From assembly GCA_030600725.1 (NCBI GenBank), contig JAUVLN010000004.1, positions 1 to 23,962 of the forward strand: 23,962 nucleotides of DNA, read 5' to 3'. The translations under genes and the position numbers were made by a program. The stretch comes from Thermoplasmatota archaeon (GTDB taxonomy: Archaea > Thermoplasmatota > Penumbrarchaeia > Penumbrarchaeales > Penumbrarchaeaceae). The notes beneath the pieces are model-generated. The model was not told where the DNA came from, ran no database searches, and saw only the letters and a program-made list of their open reading frames with translations. This document shows, piece after piece, positions 7,470 to 15,785 of the stretch; positions within the stretch are counted from its first letter, which is position 1; the number at the start of each line of letters is the position of its first letter.

Positions 7470-10400
7470 ATGTACAGGCGATGGCCATTATTCCTCGCAG
7501 TATTGATGATAACGACAGCATTCCCGTTGATGGTGGGGGCACCGGTCACCGGTACCGACACCGGATCTGAGGGCGAAAGCAGACATGGATTTACCTTTGA
7601 AGGTGACTGGACCTCAGCCGTTGGCAATACGGCGCTCTGTGTTGACACGGGGGATTTCGACGGCCTCAAGAACGATGATATCGTGGCCGGAGGGAACGGC
7701 AATGTTTATGTATATTTGAACAACGGGAACGGACAGTCATTCACCGGTCCCACGACGATTCCCCTGGCCGGTTATCATATCACAAAGGTGAAAACGGCCG
7801 ATTACGACAATGACGGTGATATCGATATCATAGCAATGGGGCAGGAATATTACTACATGGCAAACGACCTTACTAGCGATCAGGGACCCACCATAGGGTC
7901 GATCAGGGTCTATTACCTGGAGAACTCCGCAGGAACGTTCACGCTCGAGGACCATTACGACCTGAATAACGGGATGTACATTCACCATTGGTGGTATTTC
8001 CACGACGGTGTATTTGACATGGATGTTGCCGATATCGATAACGATGGTGATGTCGATGCAGTGGTCATGTACAATGCCGACACCGACGGTAACAGCGGAA
8101 ACAACGGAGAGAGGCTCCAGATAACCGGGATCCTCTATAACGACGGATCCCTCTCACACCAGAACCTAACTCACCACACGATATCCAGTGCATATATATG
8201 GGGTATGCTGGACGTTCACGATTTCGATGAACCCGCGGATAGCTATCCGGACATTGCCTACACCTACGGGGGAAGCGGAAACGGCGGTGATATCGAGACC
8301 ACAGTCCGTATGATGTGGCATTCGGGTAGCGGTTACTCTTACAACTCCCCCGACTTGCTTGGACAGATCTCCAGAGGAGGTTTGTTCCCCTCATTTCCGT
8401 ATGCGATAGCAGGAGGACATTTCTCCGGGGTTACATACCGAGATATCGTCGTATCGATCAATGGGAACTTCAACGATTACTTCTCCGACGCAGCCGTCTA
8501 TCTGATCAGGGGAAGGCCAGGCAGGGTATTCGATGCGGTTGACTCAAATGAAGCCTATACCGAAGGGTGGCATTACCAGTTCAGGGGATTCGCTGTTGGT
8601 AACTTCAATAACTCAGCAACCTCAGTGGATGATATGATCGGCTTCACCAAACAGGACCAGTCCCCAGTCGACCGGTATGATGCTATCGAAGGGTGGGGGA
8701 TCACAGCTCTGAGGAATTACAACCCCAACACACCGGCCAAATTCGTCAGGATGAGCAACATCAATTCCAGGACGGATGGGTCAGGTGGACTTCCCACAAA
8801 AAGCATCAATGCAATTGCATCGGGTAACTTCGATAACGATCCGGATGGATTGGACGATCTTGTTTGGGCAGGCGATAACGTCACCGCCAAGATAATCACT
8901 TACCCTGCCAACAACCTCCCCACCGAGCACACGATCAGGCAGGACCCATCCCCCGTAAAGAACAATTTCAAGGATATGGTCACCATCAACTTTACCCTGG
9001 AAGACCTCGACAGCCAATACGATATGACATATCTGATCGTGGACCTTACACCACTCGGAATTAATCCGGTAACTATCAAGACACCGGATGGTTATCCCCT
9101 GGATAATGACAAGCTTGCATGGTACGAGTTCTCCAAGAAGATACCCGAGACCGTACCCGAGGGGTACCACAGGATCAACTTCACCATGAGGGATAAGGCC
9201 GGGGGGGAGTCAAGCGACTACTTCCTCCTCAATGTGATCCAGTACAATAGGGAACCGGTTCCTGCGGAAGGTGTGATGATGAACCTTACCCTCCTGGAGG
9301 ATACGCCCACATATTTCGAGGGCGTTTACGACTGGTTCCACGATGCTGATAACGACCCGATGGATATCCAGATCAAGAACTCCTTCGGCTCCTGGACCAC
9401 GGAGAATACGAACGAGATGTTCACGGTCGAACTTGTCAACGGCACCATGGACCGGACCAAATGGGCGCTTCTGATCACTCCGAAGGAGAACAGATACCAT
9501 ACGGAAGGAGGGTTCGATCCCAAGATCGTGACGATGAGGGCCTCGGACGGGACCCTGAACTCCAAGGATGTGATTTTCAAGGTGATGATCGAATCCGTGA
9601 ACGACCTGCCGACGATCATACCCCAGGGATCCCCTGTGGACAACTTCGAATTCATGCTTGAACAGGATGATTGGGGATGGACCCAGATCCTCGCCTCTGA
9701 TGCGAACGACGGCGACCCTGGCGGAACTTTCCTTTCATATTATCTCGAATATGAAGATGATATGGATATAAACTGGCTGACATGCACGCTTGAGGGAAAG
9801 ATAATATGGCAACCCACGAACGATAACGTGGGCGACCACATGGTGACCGTCTGGGTCGATGACGGCGACGCCAACGTATCAAAGGTGTTCTGGTTCAACG
9901 TTTCCAATGTGATCGACAAGCCTTTCTTCATTTCGATATCCAACGGAACCACCAGGATAGACCTGCCCAAGCACGTAACGGAGAGGGTTGTCTTCACTGT
10001 CTACGAACACAGGGAGCTAAACCTCACGATCATAGCCAATGATTTGGACAGGGATATCGACCTTCAGACAAAGATAACCTTCTTTTGCAACCTAACCCAG
10101 AATGAGGCAACATACCTTGATGTTGACCCCGATGATCCGTTCAAGGCGACACTCCATTTCATGGCGGAGGGAAAATACTACTACTTCGCCACAAGCGAGC
10201 CGAAATACCCACCTGTGAGAACCGAGATCATCATCATGGATGAGATGGACTCGGATGTGCTGAACGTCCTTCCGATAGAGATCATTATAATCAACGTCAA
10301 CGACCCACCCATTCTGTTGGAGATCGACTCTCCGGAAGAGGGCACCTCATATCCCATTCTCTATAATCACAAGTTCTCCGTGGGCAACTACATGGACCCG

Positions 10401-11315
10401 GATACGATATACAACGACACTCTCAGGTTCATATGGGACTTCGACGCCGCAGACGATTTCCAGGAGGATTCCGAAGGGCAGACCGTATACTGGGACTTCA
10501 AGAGAGCAGGCACTTACAAGGTGACCCTGAGATGTATGGACGACGCCGGTAACTTCCTGGATGCATACGTGAACATCACCGTGTCAGGATATGTGGATTC
10601 GAACGATTGGGACAATGACGGTCTGCCTAACGACTGGGAGATACAGTTCACCCTCAATCCTTATGACCCCGAGGATGCGTCCAAAGACGCGGACGGTGAC
10701 GGATGGTCCAATCTGGACGAGTATATGAACGGTACGGACCCGCAGAACCGTGATACCGATGATGACGGCGTGGTGGATTCGTTGGATTACGATCCGCTGG
10801 ACAAATTCGTGTCCGAGAAGGAGAAAAAGGATCCGAAATGGTACGAGGAGACCAGCAATATAATCATCATCATCGTGATCGCGGTCGTGTTGCTTCTCAT
10901 CATCGCCCTCCTTCTATTTGGCTATATCATCAGAAGCAGGAAGAGGGCCGAGGAAGAGGAGGATAAGAGGAAACAGGCGGAGGAGCTTGAAAAGAGCCTC
11001 TACGAGGATCAGAACCTCTATCAGGATCTCCCATCAGTGGCGGCCACACAGCAGGCGGCATTAACCGCACCAACCCAACCAACGCTGCCTGCATCACCAG
11101 CTGATGATCTGGGAGATATTTTCGGAGGGGCGGGAACACTGCCAACGATGCCTCGGCAGCCTGCTGCGGCCACGCCAGCTCCTGCTGCAGTACCTGCACA
11201 GCTGCCTCCTCAGGGCCAGCCACCAGCGGCTCAGCTGCCGCCATCTCCCCAGGGACAGCCGCAGCCCGCCATACCACAACAGGGAAGGTCCGATGATCTA
11301 TCCGAGCTTCTCTGA
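7470..11315 (+). CDS. large surface-anchored protein: FG-GAP propeller, Ig/PKD-like domains, thrombospondin-3 repeats
   Basis: A 1281-residue secreted, membrane-anchored protein of unknown ligand. A signal peptide (1 to about 24) is followed by seven FG-GAP/VCBS-type units with D-F-D/D-x-D-x-D calcium loops, starting near residues 57, 108, 183, 248, 314, 375 and 450; seven units match a complete integrin-like beta-propeller. Then come cadherin-like or Ig-like modules (about 510-980, with VNDLP and VNDPP junctions), a PKD-like domain (about 984-1041), Asp-rich thrombospondin type 3 repeats (about 1044-1112), one membrane helix (about 1130-1153), a basic/acidic helical stretch, and a Pro/Gln/Ala-rich tail of about 100 residues. 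Many N-x-S/T sequons suggest glycosylation. The ATG at 7470 has GGTGG ahead; a GTG at 7458 is an alternative. Likely roles are adhesion, cell-wall structure or sensing; the exact one is unknown. Confidence 0.92.
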   Translation: MYRRWPLFLAVLMITTAFPLMVGAPVTGTDTGSEGESRHGFTFEGDWTSAVGNTALCVDTGDFDGLKNDDIVAGGNGNVYVYLNNGNGQSFTGPTTIPLAGYHITKVKTADYDNDGDIDIIAMGQEYYYMANDLTSDQGPTIGSIRVYYLENSAGTFTLEDHYDLNNGMYIHHWWYFHDGVFDMDVADIDNDGDVDAVVMYNADTDGNSGNNGERLQITGILYNDGSLSHQNLTHHTISSAYIWGMLDVHDFDEPADSYPDIAYTYGGSGNGGDIETTVRMMWHSGSGYSYNSPDLLGQISRGGLFPSFPYAIAGGHFSGVTYRDIVVSINGNFNDYFSDAAVYLIRGRPGRVFDAVDSNEAYTEGWHYQFRGFAVGNFNNSATSVDDMIGFTKQDQSPVDRYDAIEGWGITALRNYNPNTPAKFVRMSNINSRTDGSGGLPTKSINAIASGNFDNDPDGLDDLVWAGDNVTAKIITYPANNLPTEHTIRQDPSPVKNNFKDMVTINFTLEDLDSQYDMTYLIVDLTPLGINPVTIKTPDGYPLDNDKLAWYEFSKKIPETVPEGYHRINFTMRDKAGGESSDYFLLNVIQYNREPVPAEGVMMNLTLLEDTPTYFEGVYDWFHDADNDPMDIQIKNSFGSWTTENTNEMFTVELVNGTMDRTKWALLITPKENRYHTEGGFDPKIVTMRASDGTLNSKDVIFKVMIESVNDLPTIIPQGSPVDNFEFMLEQDDWGWTQILASDANDGDPGGTFLSYYLEYEDDMDINWLTCTLEGKIIWQPTNDNVGDHMVTVWVDDGDANVSKVFWFNVSNVIDKPFFISISNGTTRIDLPKHVTERVVFTVYEHRELNLTIIANDLDRDIDLQTKITFFCNLTQNEATYLDVDPDDPFKATLHFMAEGKYYYFATSEPKYPPVRTEIIIMDEMDSDVLNVLPIEIIIINVNDPPILLEIDSPEEGTSYPILYNHKFSVGNYMDPDTIYNDTLRFIWDFDAADDFQEDSEGQTVYWDFKRAGTYKVTLRCMDDAGNFLDAYVNITVSGYVDSNDWDNDGLPNDWEIQFTLNPYDPEDASKDADGDGWSNLDEYMNGTDPQNRDTDDDGVVDSLDYDPLDKFVSEKEKKDPKWYEETSNIIIIIVIAVVLLLIIALLLFGYIIRSRKRAEEEEDKRKQAEELEKSLYEDQNLYQDLPSVAATQQAALTAPTQPTLPASPADDLGDIFGGAGTLPTMPRQPAAATPAPAAVPAQLPPQGQPPAAQLPPSPQGQPQPAIPQQGRSDDLSELL

Positions 11316-11326
11316 GACCAACGACA

Positions 11327-11334
11327 TATATAAA
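11327..11334 (+). promoter_or_regulatory. promoter of the pyrH operon
   Basis: TATATAAA is a near-ideal archaeal TATA box. Transcription would start near 11357, giving a leader of about 16 bases that contains GGTGATC (11364-11370), complementary to the 3' end of 16S rRNA. This fixes the expected start codon close to 11373. Confidence 0.75.
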
Positions 11335-11372
11335 GGGCCTCTCCTTACCCTCAGTATAAGGTAGGTGATCCC

Positions 11373-12062
11373 ATAACGAAGAAGGTCGTATTATCCTTGG
11401 GCGGATCGATAATAAAAAGAGATGAGGATGATATACGGTACCTGAACGACATCAGGACCCTGCTTATGAGGTTGAAAGGGGACCTTACATTCATCATTGT
11501 GACAGGTGGTGGCAGAACTGCCAGAGATTACATTCACCTGGGAAGGGATCTGGGAGCCGACGAGACCACACTCGATAGTATGGGGATCGCCGCCACCAGA
11601 TTGAACAGCTGGCTCATTATCTCCCTGCTGGGAGAGGGTTGCTACCCTGCACCTTTCCACTCTATCGAAGAGGCCCTGAACGGGGCTGCTGGATTCCGGT
11701 TCGTGGTTGGTGGGGGAACTCACCCCGGCCATACTACAGATGCGGTATCCGCCATGATAGCCGAGAGGTGGAAGGCCGACCTGTTCATCAACCTTACCGC
11801 TGTCAACGGAGCATACACCTCCGATCCCAATGTTGATGAGAACGCCAAAAAGATAGATGAGATGAGCTCCTCCGGGCTGATATCCCTGGTATCCTCCACC
11901 GAGAAAAAAGCGGGTTCCCATTCGGTGATGGATCCAACGGCAGCAGAGGTGATCCACAGGGCCAGGATCAGAACGGCCATCCTTGACGGAAGGGACCTTG
12001 GATCGCTTGCGGACTGCATAGAGGAGAGACCGTTCGATGGAACCCGGATCCTGCCGGAGTGA
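11373..12062 (+). CDS. pyrH: UMP kinase, archaeal type, apparent AUA start
   Basis: Phosphorylates UMP to UDP in pyrimidine nucleotide synthesis. The amino-acid-kinase fold is clear: N-terminal VVLSLGGS phosphate-binding strand and loop, VTGGGRTARDYI, VVGGGTHPGHTTDAV, LTAVNGAYTSDP (uridylate-kinase signature), then KAGSHSVMDPTA and a C-terminal ILDGRD. Length 229 residues, normal for archaeal enzymes. No ATG, GTG or usable TTG precedes the essential first strand. The GTG at 11366 is out of frame and hits a stop, and the TTG at 11397 would delete the strand. The ATA at 11373 stands three bases after GGTGAT, the same spacing as the ATG of the XTP diphosphatase gene. Its stop overlaps the ribosome binding site of the next gene. 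Confidence 0.92.
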   Translation: MTKKVVLSLGGSIIKRDEDDIRYLNDIRTLLMRLKGDLTFIIVTGGGRTARDYIHLGRDLGADETTLDSMGIAATRLNSWLIISLLGEGCYPAPFHSIEEALNGAAGFRFVVGGGTHPGHTTDAVSAMIAERWKADLFINLTAVNGAYTSDPNVDENAKKIDEMSSSGLISLVSSTEKKAGSHSVMDPTAAEVIHRARIRTAILDGRDLGSLADCIEERPFDGTRILPE

Positions 12063-12067
12063 TCGAT

Positions 12068-12370
12068 ATGACACAGAGGAAAGCACCCAAGAAAAGAGGG
12101 GGGAAGAAGAAAAGGCCGATCACCAAACCCCCATCCGATCAGGTGGAGGAGAATGCATCCCCATCGCATACGCTGAGCTCGAAGGTCCCAAAACATAAAC
12201 ACTGTGCCAACTGCGGTGTCTCTATAGACCCGGAGAGGGATACTTGTTCGAATGAATGCCAGGCCCGCTGGGACAAGATGCTCAGCAGGAAGAAGTTCTG
12301 GACCTATCTGCCGATAATCGGAACAATTCTTATCGTTCTGTTCTGGATACTCGTCTCCTTCGGCGGTTGA
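12068..12370 (+). CDS. DUF2116-family zinc-ribbon, single-membrane-helix protein
   Basis: A 100-residue archaeal protein of unknown function. It begins with a strongly basic stretch (QRKAPKKRGGKKKRP), then a four-cysteine metal site (HCANCGVSI about 41-49 and CSNEC about 57-61), then a basic helix and one C-terminal membrane helix (FWTYLPIIGTILIVLFW). This arrangement matches the DUF2116 family. The ATG at 12068 is preceded by GTGATC that overlaps the pyrH stop, so translation is likely coupled. The basic N-terminus may bind nucleic acid or the ribosome at the membrane, which is inference. Confidence 0.85.
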   Translation: MTQRKAPKKRGGKKKRPITKPPSDQVEENASPSHTLSSKVPKHKHCANCGVSIDPERDTCSNECQARWDKMLSRKKFWTYLPIIGTILIVLFWILVSFGG

Positions 12371-12387
12371 TAGATGGTGAACGGTCC

Positions 12388-12894
12388 ATGAACGATAGCG
12401 GAAAGGGCAACATCTGCATCGGGGGTACGTTCTGGCCTCTTCACCAGGGGCACAGGACCCTCCTTGAAGCGGCATTCAAGAACGGAGATCACGTTGGAGT
12501 GGGCCTTACCACCGATGAGATGGCCGGCAGTTACAGGAGCAGATATGTGGCCCCCATGGTCGAAAGAACAAGGAGCCTTGTACCTGTTCTGGATGAGCTC
12601 AGCCAGAGATACAGCGTCGGTTACGTGGTCGAACCGATAATGGATAGATACGGATTTGCGGTCTCCCCGGAATATACCGCCATTGCCGTGTCCAGGGAAA
12701 CCGAATCCACCGTGGACGTGATCGATGAGGAGCGGGCAAGGTCCGGTCTACCTCCTCTGAAAAGGATAGTCGTTGACATGGTCAAGGATGACCAGGGGCA
12801 TGTCATCTCTAGCACAAGGGTTCATCTAGGCAAGGTGGATGAAAAAGGGAGGGCCCTCTCGAAACCGGATAGCGTAGATGGAGGTGGGAGATGA
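12388..12894 (+). CDS. coaD: phosphopantetheine adenylyltransferase, archaeal type
   Basis: Transfers AMP from ATP to 4'-phosphopantetheine to form dephospho-CoA. The 168 residues show the nucleotidyltransferase motif GGTFWPLHQGH (12-22, T-x4-H-x-G-H) and the second ATP motif ISSTR (139-143), with the archaeal family length. The frame is open further upstream inside the preceding gene, but the ATG at 12388 stands seven bases after GGTGA and directly before the first strand. It follows the DUF2116 gene by 17 bases and overlaps the rhomboid gene by ATGA. Substrate is assigned from family; related nucleotidyltransferases use other pyridine or lipid substrates. Confidence 0.88.
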   Translation: MNDSGKGNICIGGTFWPLHQGHRTLLEAAFKNGDHVGVGLTTDEMAGSYRSRYVAPMVERTRSLVPVLDELSQRYSVGYVVEPIMDRYGFAVSPEYTAIAVSRETESTVDVIDEERARSGLPPLKRIVVDMVKDDQGHVISSTRVHLGKVDEKGRALSKPDSVDGGGR

Positions 12895-13820
12895 CACCTT
12901 TTCCCGATGATATATGGTCGATCGCAATGCTATTGGCCATAATGGTATCACTGTTCCTTTCAATATATCTCCCATGGAAGAGGGGATATTCCGCATCAAT
13001 GGTGGTATCGGCATCCATTCTGATCCTCTCCGCCCTGGTCTTTCTGATCGAGATAATGGTTGAAGGTCAGACGATCGTAAGAGACCTCGGGTTCTACCCG
13101 AGGGATATCATCGATAACTACTCGATATACAGGTTCCTGACACCGATCTATATCCACGGTGACTTCCTGCACCTCATATCCAATTTCCTGCCGTTATTCT
13201 TCCTTGGTATGCAGCTGGAGAGCAAATTGGGCTGGAAGAGGTTCCTTATCCTGTTCTTCGGATCGGGCATCATCGCCCACTGCGCCGTGCTCTCTCTATC
13301 CCCCATGGAGCTGCTTGGACAGAGTATGAGAACCGTATCCATCGGAGCTTCCGGAGCCGTCTTCGGACTCCTCGGGGGATACTGGTTCCTGTATCCGAAG
13401 GACGAGGTGGTCTTCCCGTTGATCATCATCAAAAAATGGCCGATCTCGCTTATCTTCATAATATATGGGGGTCTGGAGACCGTACTGATCGTCTTCGGGG
13501 GGAACGACAACATCAGCCACGTCGCCCATCTTGGAGGTCTTCTCGGAGCTTTCCCGGTAGCCGCCCTTATCCGACCTCCCGAAAAGGGGGAAGCCCAGCA
13601 GGAAAAGATCAGCGAGGAGGATCTGCGTAAACTCACCAAAACGGGCAGACAGAGGAGACTCCTCAAGAGGGTGATGGATTCCGATGAAAAAGAGTTACGC
13701 GACGCATGGCTCGAGGAACTGTTCAGTGCGCTGAAGTGCCCCAAGTGCGGATATGACGGGATGGACTATGAGGGGAATGTAGGAAAATGCCCATCCTGCG
13801 GTTACAGGATAAGACCGTGA
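12891..13820 (+). CDS. rhomboid-family intramembrane serine protease with C-terminal zinc ribbon
   Basis: Cleaves membrane proteins within or near the lipid bilayer. The catalytic core is intact: HLISN in the second core helix (H94, N98), GASGAVFGL with nucleophile S154, and HVAHLGG with catalytic H213. Two hydrophobic helices precede the core. After the last helix comes a charged cytoplasmic region with several basic residues (RQRRLLKR), then a two-CxxC zinc ribbon at C283, C286, C300 and C303, close to the end at residue 309. The start ATG overlaps the coaD stop by four bases (ATGA), so it is the last gene of a coupled operon. Substrates are unknown; the ribbon may recruit a partner or nucleic acid. 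Confidence 0.92.
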   Translation: MTPFPDDIWSIAMLLAIMVSLFLSIYLPWKRGYSASMVVSASILILSALVFLIEIMVEGQTIVRDLGFYPRDIIDNYSIYRFLTPIYIHGDFLHLISNFLPLFFLGMQLESKLGWKRFLILFFGSGIIAHCAVLSLSPMELLGQSMRTVSIGASGAVFGLLGGYWFLYPKDEVVFPLIIIKKWPISLIFIIYGGLETVLIVFGGNDNISHVAHLGGLLGAFPVAALIRPPEKGEAQQEKISEEDLRKLTKTGRQRRLLKRVMDSDEKELRDAWLEELFSALKCPKCGYDGMDYEGNVGKCPSCGYRIRP

Positions 13821-13855
13821 GGGGAATCAGCCCTTGTATCGGTTGATTTCCAGGT

Positions 13856-13869
13856 AAATATATTATAAA
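13856..13869 (+). promoter_or_regulatory. promoter of the MBL-fold hydrolase gene
   Basis: AAATATATTATAAA is an extended TATA box; transcription would start near 13889, close to the GGAGG (13890-13894) that sits nine bases before the ATG at 13904. CCATGG occurs on both sides of this site (13878 and 13902), which may be chance. Confidence 0.6.
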
Positions 13870-13903
13870 AAAAAACCCATGGTAGTATAGGAGGAAAATC
13901 ACC

Positions 13904-14518
13904 ATGGTTCCAAAAATAAAGTGGTTGGGTCACGCCAGCTTCAGGATCGAGACGGATAATAAGACGATCTATATTGACCCATGGAAGCTAAAAGGGGGAA
14001 AGAAAGCGGACCTTATCCTTATCACCCACACCCATATGGATCATTTCAACGAGGATGATATCAAAAAGGCATCCGGACCCGATACAACGATCATATGCTC
14101 AATGGATGCAAAGGATGGGATCCGGAACCTCATCAGGATGTCCCCGGGTGAAAGGAGGGAAGAGGAAGGGATCATGATAGAGGCACATAGAGCCTACAAT
14201 CCCACAAAGGAATTCCATCCCAAGGAGAAGAACTGGAACGGCTATGTCGTTGATATCGGGGGTTACAGGATATACCACTCGGGAGATACCGACGTGATCC
14301 CCGAGATGAAGGCGGTCAGGGACATAGATGTTGCCCTCCTACCGGTGGGTGGCACATATACCATGACACCCGAGGAAGCGGCCGAGGCCGTATCGATGAT
14401 CAAACCCAAAAAGGCCGTACCCATGCATTGGGGGGACATCGTTGGTTCCAGGGATGATGCGGAGAGGTTCAAGAAGTTGGCTGATTGTGAGGTTGAGATC
14501 CTGAAGATCCAGGAGTGA
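13904..14518 (+). CDS. metallo-beta-lactamase-fold hydrolase (UPF0173-like)
   Basis: A 204-residue metal-dependent hydrolase of the MBL fold. It begins with WLGHASFRIE, typical of the UPF0173 group. The metal motif THTHMDH is at 41-47, followed by a ligand region HSGDTD (H125, D128) and MHWGD (H175). The short length and lack of extra domains fit a compact hydrolase, distinct from beta-CASP RNases and from sulfur-transfer MBL proteins. The natural substrate of the family is poorly defined. It has its own promoter and ribosome binding site, and its end lies five bases from the end of the opposing regulator gene. Confidence 0.93.
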   Translation: MVPKIKWLGHASFRIETDNKTIYIDPWKLKGGKKADLILITHTHMDHFNEDDIKKASGPDTTIICSMDAKDGIRNLIRMSPGERREEEGIMIEAHRAYNPTKEFHPKEKNWNGYVVDIGGYRIYHSGDTDVIPEMKAVRDIDVALLPVGGTYTMTPEEAAEAVSMIKPKKAVPMHWGDIVGSRDDAERFKKLADCEVEILKIQE

Positions 14519-14523
14519 CCGAC

Positions 14524-15663
14524 TTACCGATAATCCCTTTCCACCATATCAGAAAGGGACCACACCCCTTTGGTGATCAATGGGTCCTGGAATCTGAACC
14601 AATTATCATAAACCCCATTTGGGATGGAGAAGAACTGGATCATCGGATCCTCCTCCAGGAGGTTAAGATCGCCGAGGGCCTTCTGGAACATGCCGTGGGT
14701 AATCGAGGCAGATGATAGGTCCGGAAAGACCCCAAGACCGATCCCATTCATATCATCAAAAGCCATAAAGATCACATTTGGCATGGCATTCGCCCAATGC
14801 TTCTTCATATTGGACCTGATATCCATGTCAGGAACGAATGAGAGGGAGGTGAACATCATTACCTCGTAACCTAGCCTGCTGAGGAAAGGGATATGAATGC
14901 TCTTGATCAGGCCCTGCCCGAATAGTTCATCCTTTATCCTCCGGATCCTGTATCTGCTGATCCCCACATTCCGGCATAACTCCTGATCTCTCGCTGAAGG
15001 GGATCGAACTATCTCATTGAGGAGGGATGCTTCTACCTCCGACAGTTGAGCGGGGGGAGCCTCCACCTTTTGGGATAGGAAATCCTCCCAGGTTGTTTCC
15101 ACGGCCTTCTGTGCCTCGGAGACGGCCTCGATATCCCCTATCATGATATCATCGCCATATTCCTTGATCATCAGCGGATAGAGGTCGAAGAACCTTTTGA
15201 ACATCACATCCCTGAGAGAGAGGGATCGAAGATCAATATCACCGGACGGTATGTTCAGTTCCGCCTGTACCCGGCGCTTGTTCAACTCCGCCCTCCTGAG
15301 TGCGGTGAAATCCTCGGCCACCAACATTCCCATTCCCTGATGTGCCTCGAGAAAGGAAAAGAACAGCTTTCCGGGTTTCTCTTCTCTCATCCTCTTCTTC
15401 AGGAGATCCCGGGATATCGGCGACTGCAGATATTCCATGTTACTTCCCGAGAACGTTGAGATTATCTCGAAACCCAGGGAGCCATAATTCGGGACCAGCA
15501 ATCTCCGAAGAAGGCCCCTCTGCCGAAGGGAGTTCTTCACCTTGTTGAAGGTGAAAAGGTTCATATCCGCATGTCTGGCAAGCTCCGTATCACTGTGTTC
15601 TGGATACCTCATCGAATAAAGCAGCACCGTGCGTTCTTTTTCCGTTAGCTTCCTAACAGCCAT
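14524..15663 (-). CDS. tandem-duplicated winged-helix (Lrp-like) transcriptional regulator
   Basis: 379 residues made of two related halves of about 200 residues. Each half starts with a helix-turn-helix: LTEKERTVLL... with ELARHADMNLFTFNKVKNSL (about 28-47), and LSEVEASLL... with ELCRNVGISRYRIRRIKDEL (about 228-247). Each is followed by a wing/linker (VPNYGSLGFEIIS and IPFLSRLGYEVMM) and an alpha/beta region (LFFSFLEAHQGMGM and VIFMAFDDMNGIGL), resembling Lrp/AsnC with its ligand-binding domain. The fused halves would form an intramolecular dimer able to recognise two non-identical half-sites. The ATG at 15663 lies about 26 bases after a TATA box, so the mRNA is probably leaderless. It diverges from the RND/MMPL transporter and is a likely candidate to regulate it; the assignment is moderate. 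Confidence 0.8.
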   Translation of the reverse strand: MAVRKLTEKERTVLLYSMRYPEHSDTELARHADMNLFTFNKVKNSLRQRGLLRRLLVPNYGSLGFEIISTFSGSNMEYLQSPISRDLLKKRMREEKPGKLFFSFLEAHQGMGMLVAEDFTALRRAELNKRRVQAELNIPSGDIDLRSLSLRDVMFKRFFDLYPLMIKEYGDDIMIGDIEAVSEAQKAVETTWEDFLSQKVEAPPAQLSEVEASLLNEIVRSPSARDQELCRNVGISRYRIRRIKDELFGQGLIKSIHIPFLSRLGYEVMMFTSLSFVPDMDIRSNMKKHWANAMPNVIFMAFDDMNGIGLGVFPDLSSASITHGMFQKALGDLNLLEEDPMIQFFSIPNGVYDNWFRFQDPLITKGVWSLSDMVERDYR

Positions 15664-15683
15664 ATCAAAGAATACGAAAAGAA

Positions 15684-15694
15684 GTATTAATAAC
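15684..15694 (-). promoter_or_regulatory. promoter of the fused regulator gene (leaderless)
   Basis: On the minus strand GTTATTAATAC centres near 15689, which puts transcription start at about 15662, practically on the ATG. No ribosome binding site is seen before the start, consistent with a leaderless message. Confidence 0.6.
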
Positions 15695-15706
15695 TTGACC
15701 TTTTGG

Positions 15707-15767
15707 ATGTTGAAACATATTATTGACCCATAATGTAAATGTTTATCATAATATATTCAACATTATG
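15707..15767. promoter_or_regulatory. cluster of inverted repeats between regulator and transporter
   Basis: TTCAACATTATG (15756-15767) shares its two halves with two upstream sequences in the opposite orientation: ATGTTGAA (15707-15714) and CATAATGT (15729-15736). The CATAATGT/ACATTATG pair is a perfect 8-bp inverted repeat with centres 31 bp apart, and ATGTTGAA/TTCAACAT is another perfect pair with centres 49 bp apart. The set lies between the divergent promoters, so it is a plausible binding region for the adjacent regulator. Confidence 0.45.
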
Positions 15768-15778
15768 TGCACAAAGAG

Positions 15779-15785
15779 TTTATAT
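15779..15785 (+). promoter_or_regulatory. TATA box of the transporter gene
   Basis: TTTATAT in the context GTTTATATC would start transcription near 15808. That leaves a leader of about 14 bases containing GGTGA (15813-15817), five bases before the ATG at 15823. This argues against the longer frame opening at 15739. Confidence 0.6.

Noticed and set aside
11391..12475. Long minus-strand open frames (231 and 251 codons) opposite pyrH and the DUF2116/coaD genes
   Set aside because: They run antisense to genes with clear family motifs, their translations show no motif, and they overlap each other; they are shadows of codon bias.
13879..13890. Three-codon upstream frame (ATG-GTA-GTA-TAG) before the MBL-fold gene
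   Set aside because: Expected transcription start is near 13889, so this ATG is probably not transcribed.
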